Positions 7,350 to 15,015 are shown, counted from the stretch's first letter. The stretch: DNA of 18,550 nucleotides from Gammaproteobacteria bacterium (GCA_003645215.1 QNEM01000012.1:1-18550); one strand, 5' to 3'. The notes: a model not told the origin generated them from the sequence alone. Program-made: numbers and translations.

Positions 7350-10300
7350 CTAGTTTATTTGCCCGATTAATTCTTCGGCTTGCTTACGATAATTCTCACT
7401 TCCCTGCGCTATGATCTCATCAAGAATAGTTTTTGCATTCTCTGTATCACCTAGTTCAATATAAGCCTTGGCGAGATCAAGTTGGCTGGCCATTTCGTCA
7501 TCTTCTGTCTGTTCTTCAATGTCCAATGACTTTGGAACTATAAATGTTTTATCGTCATCTTCGTCATCTTCGTCATCGTCATCGTCACCAACCATGCTTA
7601 GCCCTCGCGCCAGTGTCGGTGACATTTGTACTGTAGAATCCATATCTGGACCAGAATCCGTATCGATGCTGAGCCCTTCTTTGCTTGCAGGAGGCATTTC
7701 AACAGTAGAATCAATATCTAAATTGGCTGGTTCATTTGCGTCAATAGTTCCGATATCAAAATCAAGATCACCAGTGGACTCACCAAGATCCATCAATGCA
7801 TCGGCTTCATCTTCTGTACCAGCAGCAAGGTCATCCTCAAGGCTTATCTCAGGAGATTCACTACTTAAATCGAGATCAAATTCATCAGATGTGCCAATGT
7901 CTATATCAACGCCTACATCAACATCTTCTCTTGCTGCCGTTGTTACATCAAGTAAATCACCATCGTCTTCGCCTTCAGTCTCAAAATTAATTGCTGAAGT
8001 TACATCGAGTAAATCTTCACCAGCAGCAGAGCTGTCGTCTAAAGACATATCAAGTTCAATGGAATCACCGCCTGAACTATCTCCAAGGGACATATCAAGT
8101 TCATTAGAGTCTTCACTAACCTGGGCAATGGATATATCGAGTATGTCTTCCTCGCCTTCGCCAGAGGTATCTCCAAACGAAATATCAAGTTCATTGGAGT
8201 CATCACTGACCTCTTCACTAACCTGGGCAATGGATATATCGAGTATGTCTTCCTCGCCTTCGCCAGAGGTATCTCCAAATGAAATATCAAGTTCATTGGA
8301 GTCATCACTGACCTCTTCACTAACCTGGGCAATGGATACATCGAGTATGTCTTCTTCACCTCCGATAGAGGTATCTTCAAATGAAATATCAAGTTCATTG
8401 GAGTCATCACTGACCTCTTCACTGACCTGCGCAATAGATACATCGAGTATGTCTTCTTCACCTCCGATAGAGGTATCTTCAAATGAAATATCAAGTTCAT
8501 TGGAGTCATCTGTTTGCTGTTCAGTAGATAGTGATGTTTCACCACCATCCAGGTCGATTGAAACTTCATCCATGGACAGATCAAGTCCTTCGGACTCTTC
8601 CTCACTTGATTGGGCAGTTGCTTCATCTAAATCAATCGCTGCTGTTACATCAAGAATTTCATCTGCATCATCTTCCTGAGCCTGTTGTAGTTTCTGTACA
8701 TCTCTGACATCCATTTTGCCAGTATCATCCAATAGCTCCTTGCTTTCTTTTATTGGTATACTGAGCGTGTCATCCATATCCAGGTTTTCACTAGATTGTG
8801 TCACTTCTGTGGCTGAATCAACAGTTCCCGAGATATCCAGCATATTCTCGTCAGGTTCTCCTCCACCAATATCGAAATCCATATCAGCATCAGAACCATC
8901 ATCTGCAATATTTAGAACGTTACCTCCGGTACCAGTAGTATCAAGTTCTTCAACTTCAGCCTGATCCTCACCTGCAGCAGGTGTTTCAAACAACGCCCTG
9001 TTCGGAGACATCTCCTGCCACATGACTGTTGCCATGTCCCAAGATTCACCCTCACCACCTGTTTTTTCATGAATTACCTTGGCAGCATCTTCGTATGATT
9101 TCTTATTTCCAGCGGCATAGAAAACTTCCAGTAATTTACTGTGAAAACTCAGATTATCTGGCTCATCTTCCAATGCCTTTCTGACGAATGTTTCAGCTTC
9201 ATCAAAGTGTTCGTATGCAAGAAAGACATTAACTTCTTCCATAGGATCTTCTTCAGGTATTTCCGGAGCACTCGCTTGAGGGACTTCTACCGCGTCTGCG
9301 GGCACGTCAAAGGCGTTAGGTTCAGCATCCTTTGAATCAGCGCCGAGAAAAACAGTTTTTTCCTCGTCACCTGAATCCTTTTCTGGTGATCCTTTGTCTA
9401 CTAAAGCTTTGTCTGCTGAATCATCGCCTGGCAATATGGCTTCTTCTTCGCTACCCGGAATCATCGTGACTGATTCTGAGTCGACTTCATCATCAAAATC
9501 AGGAAAATCTTCCTCGGGCAATTCAATAAATTCCGCCTTTGCAGTACGCCGTTTGGAGACGAAAATCATTAATAAGGCAAGTAGTAACAGCCCACCAACG
9601 ACACCTGCAACGATCATCAGGTTAGCTTTTGCTTTTTCAAGCATACCCATACCCATGTCTATCAGACCGGATAAAGCACCCGGTTCCTGGTCATCGGCAA
9701 AAACGACTTCCTGAATTACCTCATCTTCTGCAACCTCTGCCTCCATTTCTTCCTCGGCAACTTCTTCTTCCTCAACAAACTCTTCCTCTTCTTCTTCAAC
9801 GAATTCTTCTTCCTCAACAAGCTCCTCTTCTTCAACGAATTCTTCTTCAGCCATAGTTTCATCTACTATGGCTTCTGCGCTTTCTTGCTCAGCCGCCGCC
9901 ATCATAATTTGTTCCTGCATGGCAGCGAGCTCATCTTCCTTAAGTACTATGAGGCGTTTCAGATCGTCGATAATGCCTTCGGTTTCAGTCAGCTTGTCCT
10001 TGAGCTCTGCATTTTCCAGAAACATTGCTTCAATAGATTCATTTGCCAGTGCCAATTCATTATTCAGGGCTGCGACATCAACCCCTGATGCCCCTGCAGT
10101 GCTCTGGTCACTACCCTGGTCAATCTCGGTGATAAGTCGTAACTCTGCTTCACCTTCGTCCACAACTACTTCTACTTCAGGCTCTTCAACTGCCTCTGCT
10201 TCGGCAGGACTATAAGCACCTGAACTTTCTGCCTGTTGACTCACACTGGATGCAACATGACCTCTGTACTCGTCCCACAAGGCATATTGACTGTTCACCT

Positions 10301-11120
10301 GGGCCAATACATCTGCTCGATCCATGGAATCAATTTCCGTTGCATCGGGAATCTGCAGGATGGCACCACGTTTAAGACCATTGATATTATTTTCAATAAA
10401 TGCTTCAGGGTTAGCATTCAAGATAGCCAGCATCATTTGCTGGATACTTACTGAGGAATCTGGTCTTGCTGCCTTGGCAACTGACCACAGGGTATCTCCA
10501 GTAACTGCGGGACCATAGTCCCCGCTACCAGCATAATTTATCGTTGCAGGTTCTTCGTATGATGTTTGAGGTTCATAGCTCGGTGTCGAAGTCACAGGGG
10601 CCGGTTGGCTGATCCTTGTTTTTCCAGGATCATATTCAAGGTCATAAACAACTTGATGATCGTCTGCATCCATCCCTACGATCGGTGTCTCAGGATGTAT
10701 CACGGCTTTTTTCCTGCTACCGGGCACAATGTAGGTAGGTGGATCAAGCAGAACTGTATATTCTCTGTAGAGTCTGCCTTTAGACCAGTTTATCTCCAGT
10801 AAAAAATTAAGAAATGGTTCTCGGATTGAATCGCTACTGCTAATCCTGATGTAATCAGAACCACTCTCGGTTTCTTCTACTCTAAAACGCAGTTTGGTAA
10901 GTAAAGAAGTCCGTTGAATACCTGCCCGCTCAAATGCTTCTTGATCGGCGAGGGAAATCTTTAGACTATCAAGCTCGTCTGCAGTGGCTGAGAGTAATTC
11001 AACCCTTGCCTTAAATGGCTGGTTTAGTGCAGATTGAAGTTCGAGCTTGCCCAAACCCAAAGCATTCACAACTGTCGGCGCTACCAGTGCCAACAAAACC
11101 AAAAATATTCTAAATTTCAT
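7350..11120 (-). CDS. fimV: FimV/HubP-type polar peptidoglycan-binding protein with acidic repeats
   Basis: FimV/HubP proteins are polar landmark proteins that support type IV pilus assembly and recruit chromosome and flagellar positioning factors. This one has 1256 residues, longer than Pseudomonas FimV (about 920). Order: signal peptide 1-20 ending VNA; FimV N-terminal domain about 22-127; LysM about 206-258 (GDTLWSVAKAARP to GAILQIP); coiled coil about 348-410; Glu-rich stretch 424-466 with FVEEEE units; membrane span 501-521 followed by KRR; TPR-like segment about 635-685; a long Asp/Ser-rich region with LDIS/LDVT motifs, including four 34-residue repeats from 871; and a C-terminal TPR-like end (LAKAYIELGDTENAKTIL). 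The ATG has AGGG nine bases upstream. A terminator follows. The family is certain; partners are inferred from homologues. Confidence 0.96.
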   Translation of the reverse strand: MKFRIFLVLLALVAPTVVNALGLGKLELQSALNQPFKARVELLSATADELDSLKISLADQEAFERAGIQRTSLLTKLRFRVEETESGSDYIRISSSDSIREPFLNFLLEINWSKGRLYREYTVLLDPPTYIVPGSRKKAVIHPETPIVGMDADDHQVVYDLEYDPGKTRISQPAPVTSTPSYEPQTSYEEPATINYAGSGDYGPAVTGDTLWSVAKAARPDSSVSIQQMMLAILNANPEAFIENNINGLKRGAILQIPDATEIDSMDRADVLAQVNSQYALWDEYRGHVASSVSQQAESSGAYSPAEAEAVEEPEVEVVVDEGEAELRLITEIDQGSDQSTAGASGVDVAALNNELALANESIEAMFLENAELKDKLTETEGIIDDLKRLIVLKEDELAAMQEQIMMAAAEQESAEAIVDETMAEEEFVEEEELVEEEEFVEEEEEEFVEEEEVAEEEMEAEVAEDEVIQEVVFADDQEPGALSGLIDMGMGMLEKAKANLMIVAGVVGGLLLLALLMIFVSKRRTAKAEFIELPEEDFPDFDDEVDSESVTMIPGSEEEAILPGDDSADKALVDKGSPEKDSGDEEKTVFLGADSKDAEPNAFDVPADAVEVPQASAPEIPEEDPMEEVNVFLAYEHFDEAETFVRKALEDEPDNLSFHSKLLEVFYAAGNKKSYEDAAKVIHEKTGGEGESWDMATVMWQEMSPNRALFETPAAGEDQAEVEELDTTGTGGNVLNIADDGSDADMDFDIGGGEPDENMLDISGTVDSATEVTQSSENLDMDDTLSIPIKESKELLDDTGKMDVRDVQKLQQAQEDDADEILDVTAAIDLDEATAQSSEEESEGLDLSMDEVSIDLDGGETSLSTEQQTDDSNELDISFEDTSIGGEEDILDVSIAQVSEEVSDDSNELDISFEDTSIGGEEDILDVSIAQVSEEVSDDSNELDISFGDTSGEGEEDILDISIAQVSEEVSDDSNELDISFGDTSGEGEEDILDISIAQVSEDSNELDMSLGDSSGGDSIELDMSLDDSSAAGEDLLDVTSAINFETEGEDDGDLLDVTTAAREDVDVGVDIDIGTSDEFDLDLSSESPEISLEDDLAAGTEDEADALMDLGESTGDLDFDIGTIDANEPANLDIDSTVEMPPASKEGLSIDTDSGPDMDSTVQMSPTLARGLSMVGDDDDDEDDEDDDKTFIVPKSLDIEEQTEDDEMASQLDLAKAYIELGDTENAKTILDEIIAQGSENYRKQAEELIGQIN
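8041..8510 (-). repeat. 102-bp tandem repeat array inside fimV
   Basis: Near-identical units start, on the minus strand, at 8510, 8408, 8306 and 8204, an exact spacing of 102 bp (34 residues). Each begins DDSNELDISF and ends SIAQVSEEVS. The first two units share FEDTSIGGEEDILDVS and the last two share FGDTSGEGEEDILDIS. A further shortened copy follows after a loss of four codons (next unit at 90 bp spacing), then a 45-bp step, so the array decays toward the C-terminus. All steps keep the reading frame. Confidence 0.95.
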
Positions 11121-11180
11121 CCGGTATGTCCCTGCCTCTGTATTATTTTTTATGCCCTGAACCTAGGATTATTGATCTAT

Positions 11181-11567
11181 CTAGGGTTTTGGATCTATTA
11201 ATAACGAATAACTTCGTTGTATACGGCCAGTAGACCAACTCATGTCCAGAATAAAACTCAGTGCAGGCTCGCGTAAAGCACCTTTGCTGCTAATCTTTAA
11301 ATAAGGCTGATTCCCCTCATTTTCGATAATCTCAACCTTCAAATTATGCCAGGCCCTTCTGCCTGCTGCCTGTTCGTCGGGGTTGTTAATACTTAACTTT
11401 AGTTCAGTGAGCTCATTTTCTGTCGCGAAAACCAAAGGGATAACCGCATTAAGCCTTTGATTTAAATGTGATTTTAGCTCCAACTCACCTAGCGCCAATG
11501 CCTGTGCCACAGGCTGAAATCCTGCAAAAAACAAAATAAAGGCCAATAATAAATTTCGTATGTTCAT
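11181..11567 (-). CDS. Secreted solo FimV N-terminal domain protein
   Basis: This gene encodes 128 residues from the ATG at 11567: a signal peptide (MNIRNLLLAFILFFAGFQPV, then AQALA) and a domain that aligns with residues about 20-127 of the adjacent FimV (LALGELELKSHLNQRLNA against LGLGKLELQSALNQPFKA; REPALSFILDMSWSTGRIQRSY against REPFLNFLLEINWSKGRLYREY). It stops cleanly at LLIDPKP, the point where the domain ends in FimV, so it lacks LysM, membrane span and cytoplasmic parts. Identity is moderate, so it is an old paralogue and not a fresh fragment. An in-frame TTG at 11612 would lengthen it by 15 residues but would spoil the signal peptide; AGGA lies about 14 bases before the ATG. It sits 60 bp upstream of fimV. 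Periplasmic location is inferred; function is unknown. Confidence 0.85.
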   Translation of the reverse strand: MNIRNLLLAFILFFAGFQPVAQALALGELELKSHLNQRLNAVIPLVFATENELTELKLSINNPDEQAAGRRAWHNLKVEIIENEGNQPYLKISSKGALREPALSFILDMSWSTGRIQRSYSLLIDPKP

Positions 11568-11744
11568 TAGCTTGAAAAATATCCTGTTTATAAAAACGTT
11601 TATTTTCAACAAGTTGCATCATATTTTGTCGGAAGACATGCTCTGTTCACATGTCCTCCAACGCAAGATTGTTACGGATAAACGCAGTCATTTATGCCAC
11701 TTACAACCTGCGAATGTCCTTTACAATTGCCCCTTAACTATAGC
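11568..11744. other. Intergenic region between asd and the solo FimV-domain gene
   Basis: These 177 bp contain no plausible gene. A 10-bp inverted repeat lies at 11631-11659. The promoter for the FimV pair is expected here, but I found no convincing paired -35 and -10 boxes, and a sigma-54-like GG/GC arrangement near TGGCATAAATGACTGC has the wrong spacing. Confidence 0.6.
11631..11659 (-). promoter_or_regulatory. Stem-loop upstream of the FimV-type genes
   Basis: On the minus strand GGAGGACATG and CATGTCTTCC can form a 10-bp stem with one G-U pair around a nine-base loop. No U run follows on the minus strand, so it is not a standard terminator for asd. It may be an RNA structure in the leader of the solo FimV-domain gene. 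Role unknown. Confidence 0.4.
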
Positions 11745-12767
11745 TTACAAATAGTCTTTTACCAAAATTTCAGCTATTTGAACACTATTTAATGCAGCAC
11801 CTTTACGAACATTGTCGGAAACTACCCAGAGATTAATGCCTTGAGGGTGTGAAATGTCTTCTCTAATTCGTCCAACAAAGACCGAATCAGTGCCAGCAGC
11901 CTCACTTACAGCCGTTGGGTAGCCGCCATCCCTGTGCTCATCTATCACTTTTATACCAGGTTTTTTGCTGAGTAATTTTTTTACGTCCTCTGCCGATAGT
12001 TTCTTACTGGTCTCAATATGGATCGCTTCTGAATGCCCAAAAAACACGGGGATTCTGACCGCAGTCGGGTTCACCTGGATAGCATCATCCTCAAATATTT
12101 TTCTGGTTTCCCAGACCATCTTCATTTCTTCCTTGGTATAGCCATTGTCCTGAAAATCATCAATATGAGGAATGGCATTAAAAGCGATCTGTTTCGGATA
12201 TACCTCACACACTGCAGGTCGACCATTCAACAGTTCGGCGGTCTGCTTTGCCAGTTCTTCTATTGCTTCTTTACCCGTTCCGGACACTGCCTGGTAGGTA
12301 CACACATTGATTCGTTCAATGGTTGCGGCATCATGGATCGGCTTCAGTGCTACCAACATTTGAATCGTGGAACAATTCGGATTGGCAATGATTCCCCTGT
12401 TTTTGTAATTAGCAATGGCATGAGGGTTGACCTCAGGCACAACCAGGGGAATATCGTCAACGTAACGAAACTCGGAAGTATTATCCACTACCACACAGCC
12501 AGCTTCTACTGCACGTGGAGCATGAATTTTTGATACAGACGCACCCGGAGAAAAAAGGCCAATATCAACGCCCTTGAAATCAAATTTTTCCAACTCTTCA
12601 ACCACAACTGTCTTGCCGTTAAAACGAATGGTTGAACCTGCCGAACGACTGCTGGCAAGTGCATAAATATTTTCCACAGGAAAATTACGCTCTTGTAATA
12701 TAGACAACATGGTTTCACCAACTGCACCGGTAGCACCAACAACTGCAATATTAAATTTCTTACTCAT
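11745..12767 (-). CDS. asd: Aspartate-semialdehyde dehydrogenase
   Basis: Asd reduces aspartyl phosphate with NADPH to aspartate semialdehyde, the branch point to lysine/diaminopimelate, threonine and methionine. The NADP loop GATGAVGE is at residues 11-18, the catalytic Cys132 is in ANPNCSTIQM, and a catalytic-type histidine is in VFFGHSEAIH. At 340 residues it belongs to the shorter, Gram-positive-like subgroup and not to the 367-370 residue form of E. coli. In several gammaproteobacteria this locus holds an Asd-like paralogue (Usg) without the cysteine; here the cysteine is present, so an active enzyme is expected. It lies 42 bp after leuB, with AGGT before the ATG, and is probably co-transcribed with it. 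Confidence 0.96.
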   Translation of the reverse strand: MSKKFNIAVVGATGAVGETMLSILQERNFPVENIYALASSRSAGSTIRFNGKTVVVEELEKFDFKGVDIGLFSPGASVSKIHAPRAVEAGCVVVDNTSEFRYVDDIPLVVPEVNPHAIANYKNRGIIANPNCSTIQMLVALKPIHDAATIERINVCTYQAVSGTGKEAIEELAKQTAELLNGRPAVCEVYPKQIAFNAIPHIDDFQDNGYTKEEMKMVWETRKIFEDDAIQVNPTAVRIPVFFGHSEAIHIETSKKLSAEDVKKLLSKKPGIKVIDEHRDGGYPTAVSEAAGTDSVFVGRIREDISHPQGINLWVVSDNVRKGAALNSVQIAEILVKDYL

Positions 12768-12809
12768 TAATCCATTACCTAAAAATATTTAAAACTCAAA
12801 TTGTGTTTA

Positions 12810-13883
12810 TCAAAGTGCAGCAACAACTGCATCACCCATTTCACTGGTGGACACCCTGGTCATACCTTCGGAAACTATATCCGCTGTCCTCAATCCACTT
12901 GCCAGCACTTTCTGTACTGCCTGTTCTACTCGATCAGCCTGAGCTACCTCTGCCAGTGAATACCTCAACATCATGGCTGTCGAAATTATTGTTGCCAGTG
13001 GATTGGCAATATTCTGTCCTGCAATGTCGGGGGCAGAACCGTGAATAGGCTCGTACATGCCCTGACCTTCAGCATTCAATGAGGCAGAAGGCAACATACC
13101 GATTGACCCCGTTAACATGGAAGCCAGATCAGATAAAATATCACCAAACATATTGGTCGTAACGATGACATCGAACTGCCCGGGAGCCCTTACCAGCTGC
13201 ATGGCCGCATTATCCACATACATATGTTCCAGACTGACCTCTGGATAATCCTTTGCCACACGAGTCACAACTTCACGCCAGAGTTCGGTCGCCTCCAGCA
13301 CATTTGCCTTATCTACCGAACACACTTTTTTATTCCTTTTCATGGCCACATCAAATGCAGTGTGCGCAATTCTTTCAATCTCGGATTCCTTATAGACCAG
13401 CGTATTAAAACCCTCGCGCTGTCCATCATCCAGAGTTCTGATGCCACGTGGCTGTCCAAAATAGATACCGCCGGTTAATTCACGCACAATCATAATATCC
13501 AGTGCACCAATCACCTCCGGTTTTAATGATGAAGCCTCTGCGAGTTCCTTGTAGAGAATGGCAGGTCGGAGATTGGCATACAGATCAAGACCCGCACGGA
13601 TTGCCAACAGGCCCCTTTCTGGTCTTAAAGAGCGCTCAATCTTGTCCCATTTAGGGCCACCAACAGCGCCTAATAGAACCGCATCGGATTGTTTGCCCAT
13701 GGCCAGCGTTTCATCGGGCAGTGGCACACCTGTCTCATCAATAGCACTGCCACCGATTAAACCCTGTTCAGTGCTTATCTCAAGGCCACGGTTCTCTACT
13801 AGTGCATTCAGCACTTTTTCCGCTTCCGTCACTATTTCCGGACCAATTCCATCCCCGGGAAGGATTAATACGCTTTTGCTCAC
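12810..13883 (-). CDS. leuB: 3-isopropylmalate dehydrogenase
   Basis: LeuB oxidises and decarboxylates 3-isopropylmalate with NAD in leucine synthesis. Residues 10-16 are GDGIGPE; substrate-binding arginines lie in RPERGLLAIRAGLDLYANLRP-type sequence at 87-107 and in RELTGGIYFG at 134-143; the metal-binding aspartates are in MFGDILSD and the NAD region is EPIHGSAPDIAGQNIANP. The length of 357 is normal. The start is GTG: an in-frame TAG lies four codons upstream, the next Met is residue 62, and AGG precedes the GTG by about eight bases. leuC and leuD, often just upstream, are not here; an EamA transporter is. It leads into asd on the same strand. Confidence 0.97.
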   Translation of the reverse strand: MSKSVLILPGDGIGPEIVTEAEKVLNALVENRGLEISTEQGLIGGSAIDETGVPLPDETLAMGKQSDAVLLGAVGGPKWDKIERSLRPERGLLAIRAGLDLYANLRPAILYKELAEASSLKPEVIGALDIMIVRELTGGIYFGQPRGIRTLDDGQREGFNTLVYKESEIERIAHTAFDVAMKRNKKVCSVDKANVLEATELWREVVTRVAKDYPEVSLEHMYVDNAAMQLVRAPGQFDVIVTTNMFGDILSDLASMLTGSIGMLPSASLNAEGQGMYEPIHGSAPDIAGQNIANPLATIISTAMMLRYSLAEVAQADRVEQAVQKVLASGLRTADIVSEGMTRVSTSEMGDAVVAAL

Positions 13884-13922
13884 ATCAAATACCTATTGTT
13901 AAATTTTACGCTTCGCGCAACA

Positions 13923-13952
13923 ACCATAACGCAGCGCAACAAAAGGTGGCAA
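13923..13952 (-). promoter_or_regulatory. Candidate promoter for leuB-asd
   Basis: On the minus strand TTGCCA (complement of 13947-13952, 5 of 6 to consensus) and TATGGT (complement of 13923-13928, 4 of 6) are separated by 18 bp, placing a start near 13916 and a leader of about 30 bases before the leuB GTG. It is a moderate match in a 77-bp spacer after the transporter gene. Co-transcription with the transporter gene is also possible. Confidence 0.3.
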
Positions 13953-13960
13953 AGGATACA

Positions 13961-14848
13961 TCATGTTGCTGGATTGTTCATCAAGTCTCTGATGGTTAAC
14001 CACGCGGCAAACATAATCAGCAGGCCACCTGTCCACTCACGCAGAGTTAGAATTTCTTCGGTCAGCAATGCTGCGGAAACCGCCCCGACAAATACCTCAA
14101 ATAACAAGATTGCTGCCGAACGATGTACAGGCAGATGCGTCACCCCATAAAGCGCTGTATAGGTCATCAGAACCATGCCAACAGAGCCTACCAAAAGAGC
14201 GAGTGCCAGTGATGCCCCACTAAACTCCGGCGGTGAAGACTGACTCAGAAGAAGTCCGACGATGGTAAGCACCAGCACACCGATCCATGCTGATCCCATC
14301 TTCAAGATAATTGGCACATCGCCAATCTTCCTGACCACAACATTATGCGCAGCAAATGCTATGCCGGATGAAACTGCGAGCAAATCAACGCTGGAGAATT
14401 GAAAAAAAGTGTTGCCTTCTGATGGCCATAAAATTACCAGTGCTCCAATGAAAGAAATCAGGAGCGAAACTCTGGCCATGATCGAAAGGCGTTCATGTAA
14501 AAATATGAAACCAAATATCAACGTCCAGATTGGAGACAAATAAAACAACAACAATACTCTTACTACATGCCCATCGAGCATGGCCAGAATAAATGAAAGA
14601 TTAGTCCAACCGGCAAACAGGCCTAATAAGGCAAAGGGTAAAACATGTGAATGCAGGCCATGTCTTTGTTTCCAGAAATATGGCCACAGTGGCATAAAGG
14701 CTGACACATAGATAATCAGGGTTGCCCAAAGACCTGGTAGTCCCAATCCTTCCAGTACCCTGAGTGGATACCAGAATATTCCCCATAGGGTGGCGGCAAT
14801 CAGGCAACTGATAACCGGTAGCAGTGTTGAATTATTTTTGGTCGACAT
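13961..14848 (-). CDS. EamA (drug/metabolite transporter superfamily) permease
   Basis: This inner-membrane protein of 295 residues consists of about ten hydrophobic segments in two halves, each resembling an EamA domain. The first half contains the FYLSPIWTLIFGFIFLHERLS motif region and the second the equivalent AAILLFEVFVGAVSAALLTEE, in each case ending in a glutamate after the helix, as in the family. EamA proteins export or import amino acids, nucleotides or other metabolites; the substrate cannot be read from the sequence. I start it at the ATG at 14848, preceded by AAGGTG; a GTG at 14860 would add four residues without a better ribosome site. Its place beside leuB and asd, and opposite dapC, may hint at an amino-acid-related substrate, but this is only inference. 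Confidence 0.9.
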   Translation of the reverse strand: MSTKNNSTLLPVISCLIAATLWGIFWYPLRVLEGLGLPGLWATLIIYVSAFMPLWPYFWKQRHGLHSHVLPFALLGLFAGWTNLSFILAMLDGHVVRVLLLFYLSPIWTLIFGFIFLHERLSIMARVSLLISFIGALVILWPSEGNTFFQFSSVDLLAVSSGIAFAAHNVVVRKIGDVPIILKMGSAWIGVLVLTIVGLLLSQSSPPEFSGASLALALLVGSVGMVLMTYTALYGVTHLPVHRSAAILLFEVFVGAVSAALLTEEILTLREWTGGLLIMFAAWLTIRDLMNNPAT

Positions 14849-15000
14849 ATTCCCAAACACCTTGATTAGCCTATACTACGCACCCCTTAGGAATTACCCT
14901 TTGTGGAATTACCCTTTGGGCGTGCTTTTAAAATTCTGTATGTCGAACAATAGCAATGAACCCTTAACTTATGAATCTTTAACTGATGAACCCCTAACTT
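14849..15000. other. Divergent intergenic region with two 15-bp-period repeats
   Basis: This region between the EamA gene (minus) and dapC (plus) should hold both promoters. Plus-strand TAAAAT at 14929-14934 and TATACT at 14872-14877 are possible -10 boxes, but neither has a good -35 box at the right distance. The notable content is two unrelated tandem repeats that both have a period of 15 bp, at 14890-14919 and 14956-15015. Confidence 0.6.
14890..14919. repeat. Tandem pair of a 15-bp sequence
   Basis: GGAATTACCCTTTG occurs at 14890-14903 and again at 14905-14918, an exact 15-bp period. It lies in the divergent promoter region and may serve as a pair of protein-binding sites on nearby faces of the helix, or be a simple slippage product. 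Confidence 0.8.
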
Positions 15001-15015
15001 ATGAACCCAGGGCTT
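14956..15015 (+). repeat. Four 15-bp units, the last being the start of dapC
   Basis: Units begin at 14956, 14971, 14986 and 15001, each with ATG. The first three read ATGAACCCTTAACTT, ATGAATCTTTAACTG and ATGAACCCCTAACTT; the fourth, ATGAACCCAGGGCTT, is the first five codons of dapC. All are in the same frame, but the three upstream copies carry a TAA as fourth codon, so each is a minimal Met-Asn-X-stop frame. No unit has a purine-rich ribosome site. Confidence 0.9.

Noticed and set aside
8100..8510. CRISPR array suggested by regular repeats
   Set aside because: The units are contiguous, in frame within fimV and have no unique spacers.
8039..8626. Second minus-strand frame of 195 codons inside fimV
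   Set aside because: It is an out-of-frame reading of the same 102-bp repeats; a repeat length divisible by three keeps any frame open. It starts within fimV and has no independent support.
7468..8679. Plus-strand open frame of about 400 codons, serine-rich, opposite fimV
   Set aside because: It is the antisense of the Asp/Glu/Ser-rich repeat region of fimV, where the codon bias of the real gene suppresses stops on the other strand. The Ser-rich product has no domain, signal or ribosome site.
11670..11720. Sigma-54 promoter for the FimV-type genes (TGGCATAAATGACTGC)
   Set aside because: The GG to GC spacing is 11 and not 10, and the second half does not match TTGC.
12033..12533. Plus-strand frame of 166 codons opposite asd
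   Set aside because: It is antisense to the catalytic core of Asd and has no recognisable features.
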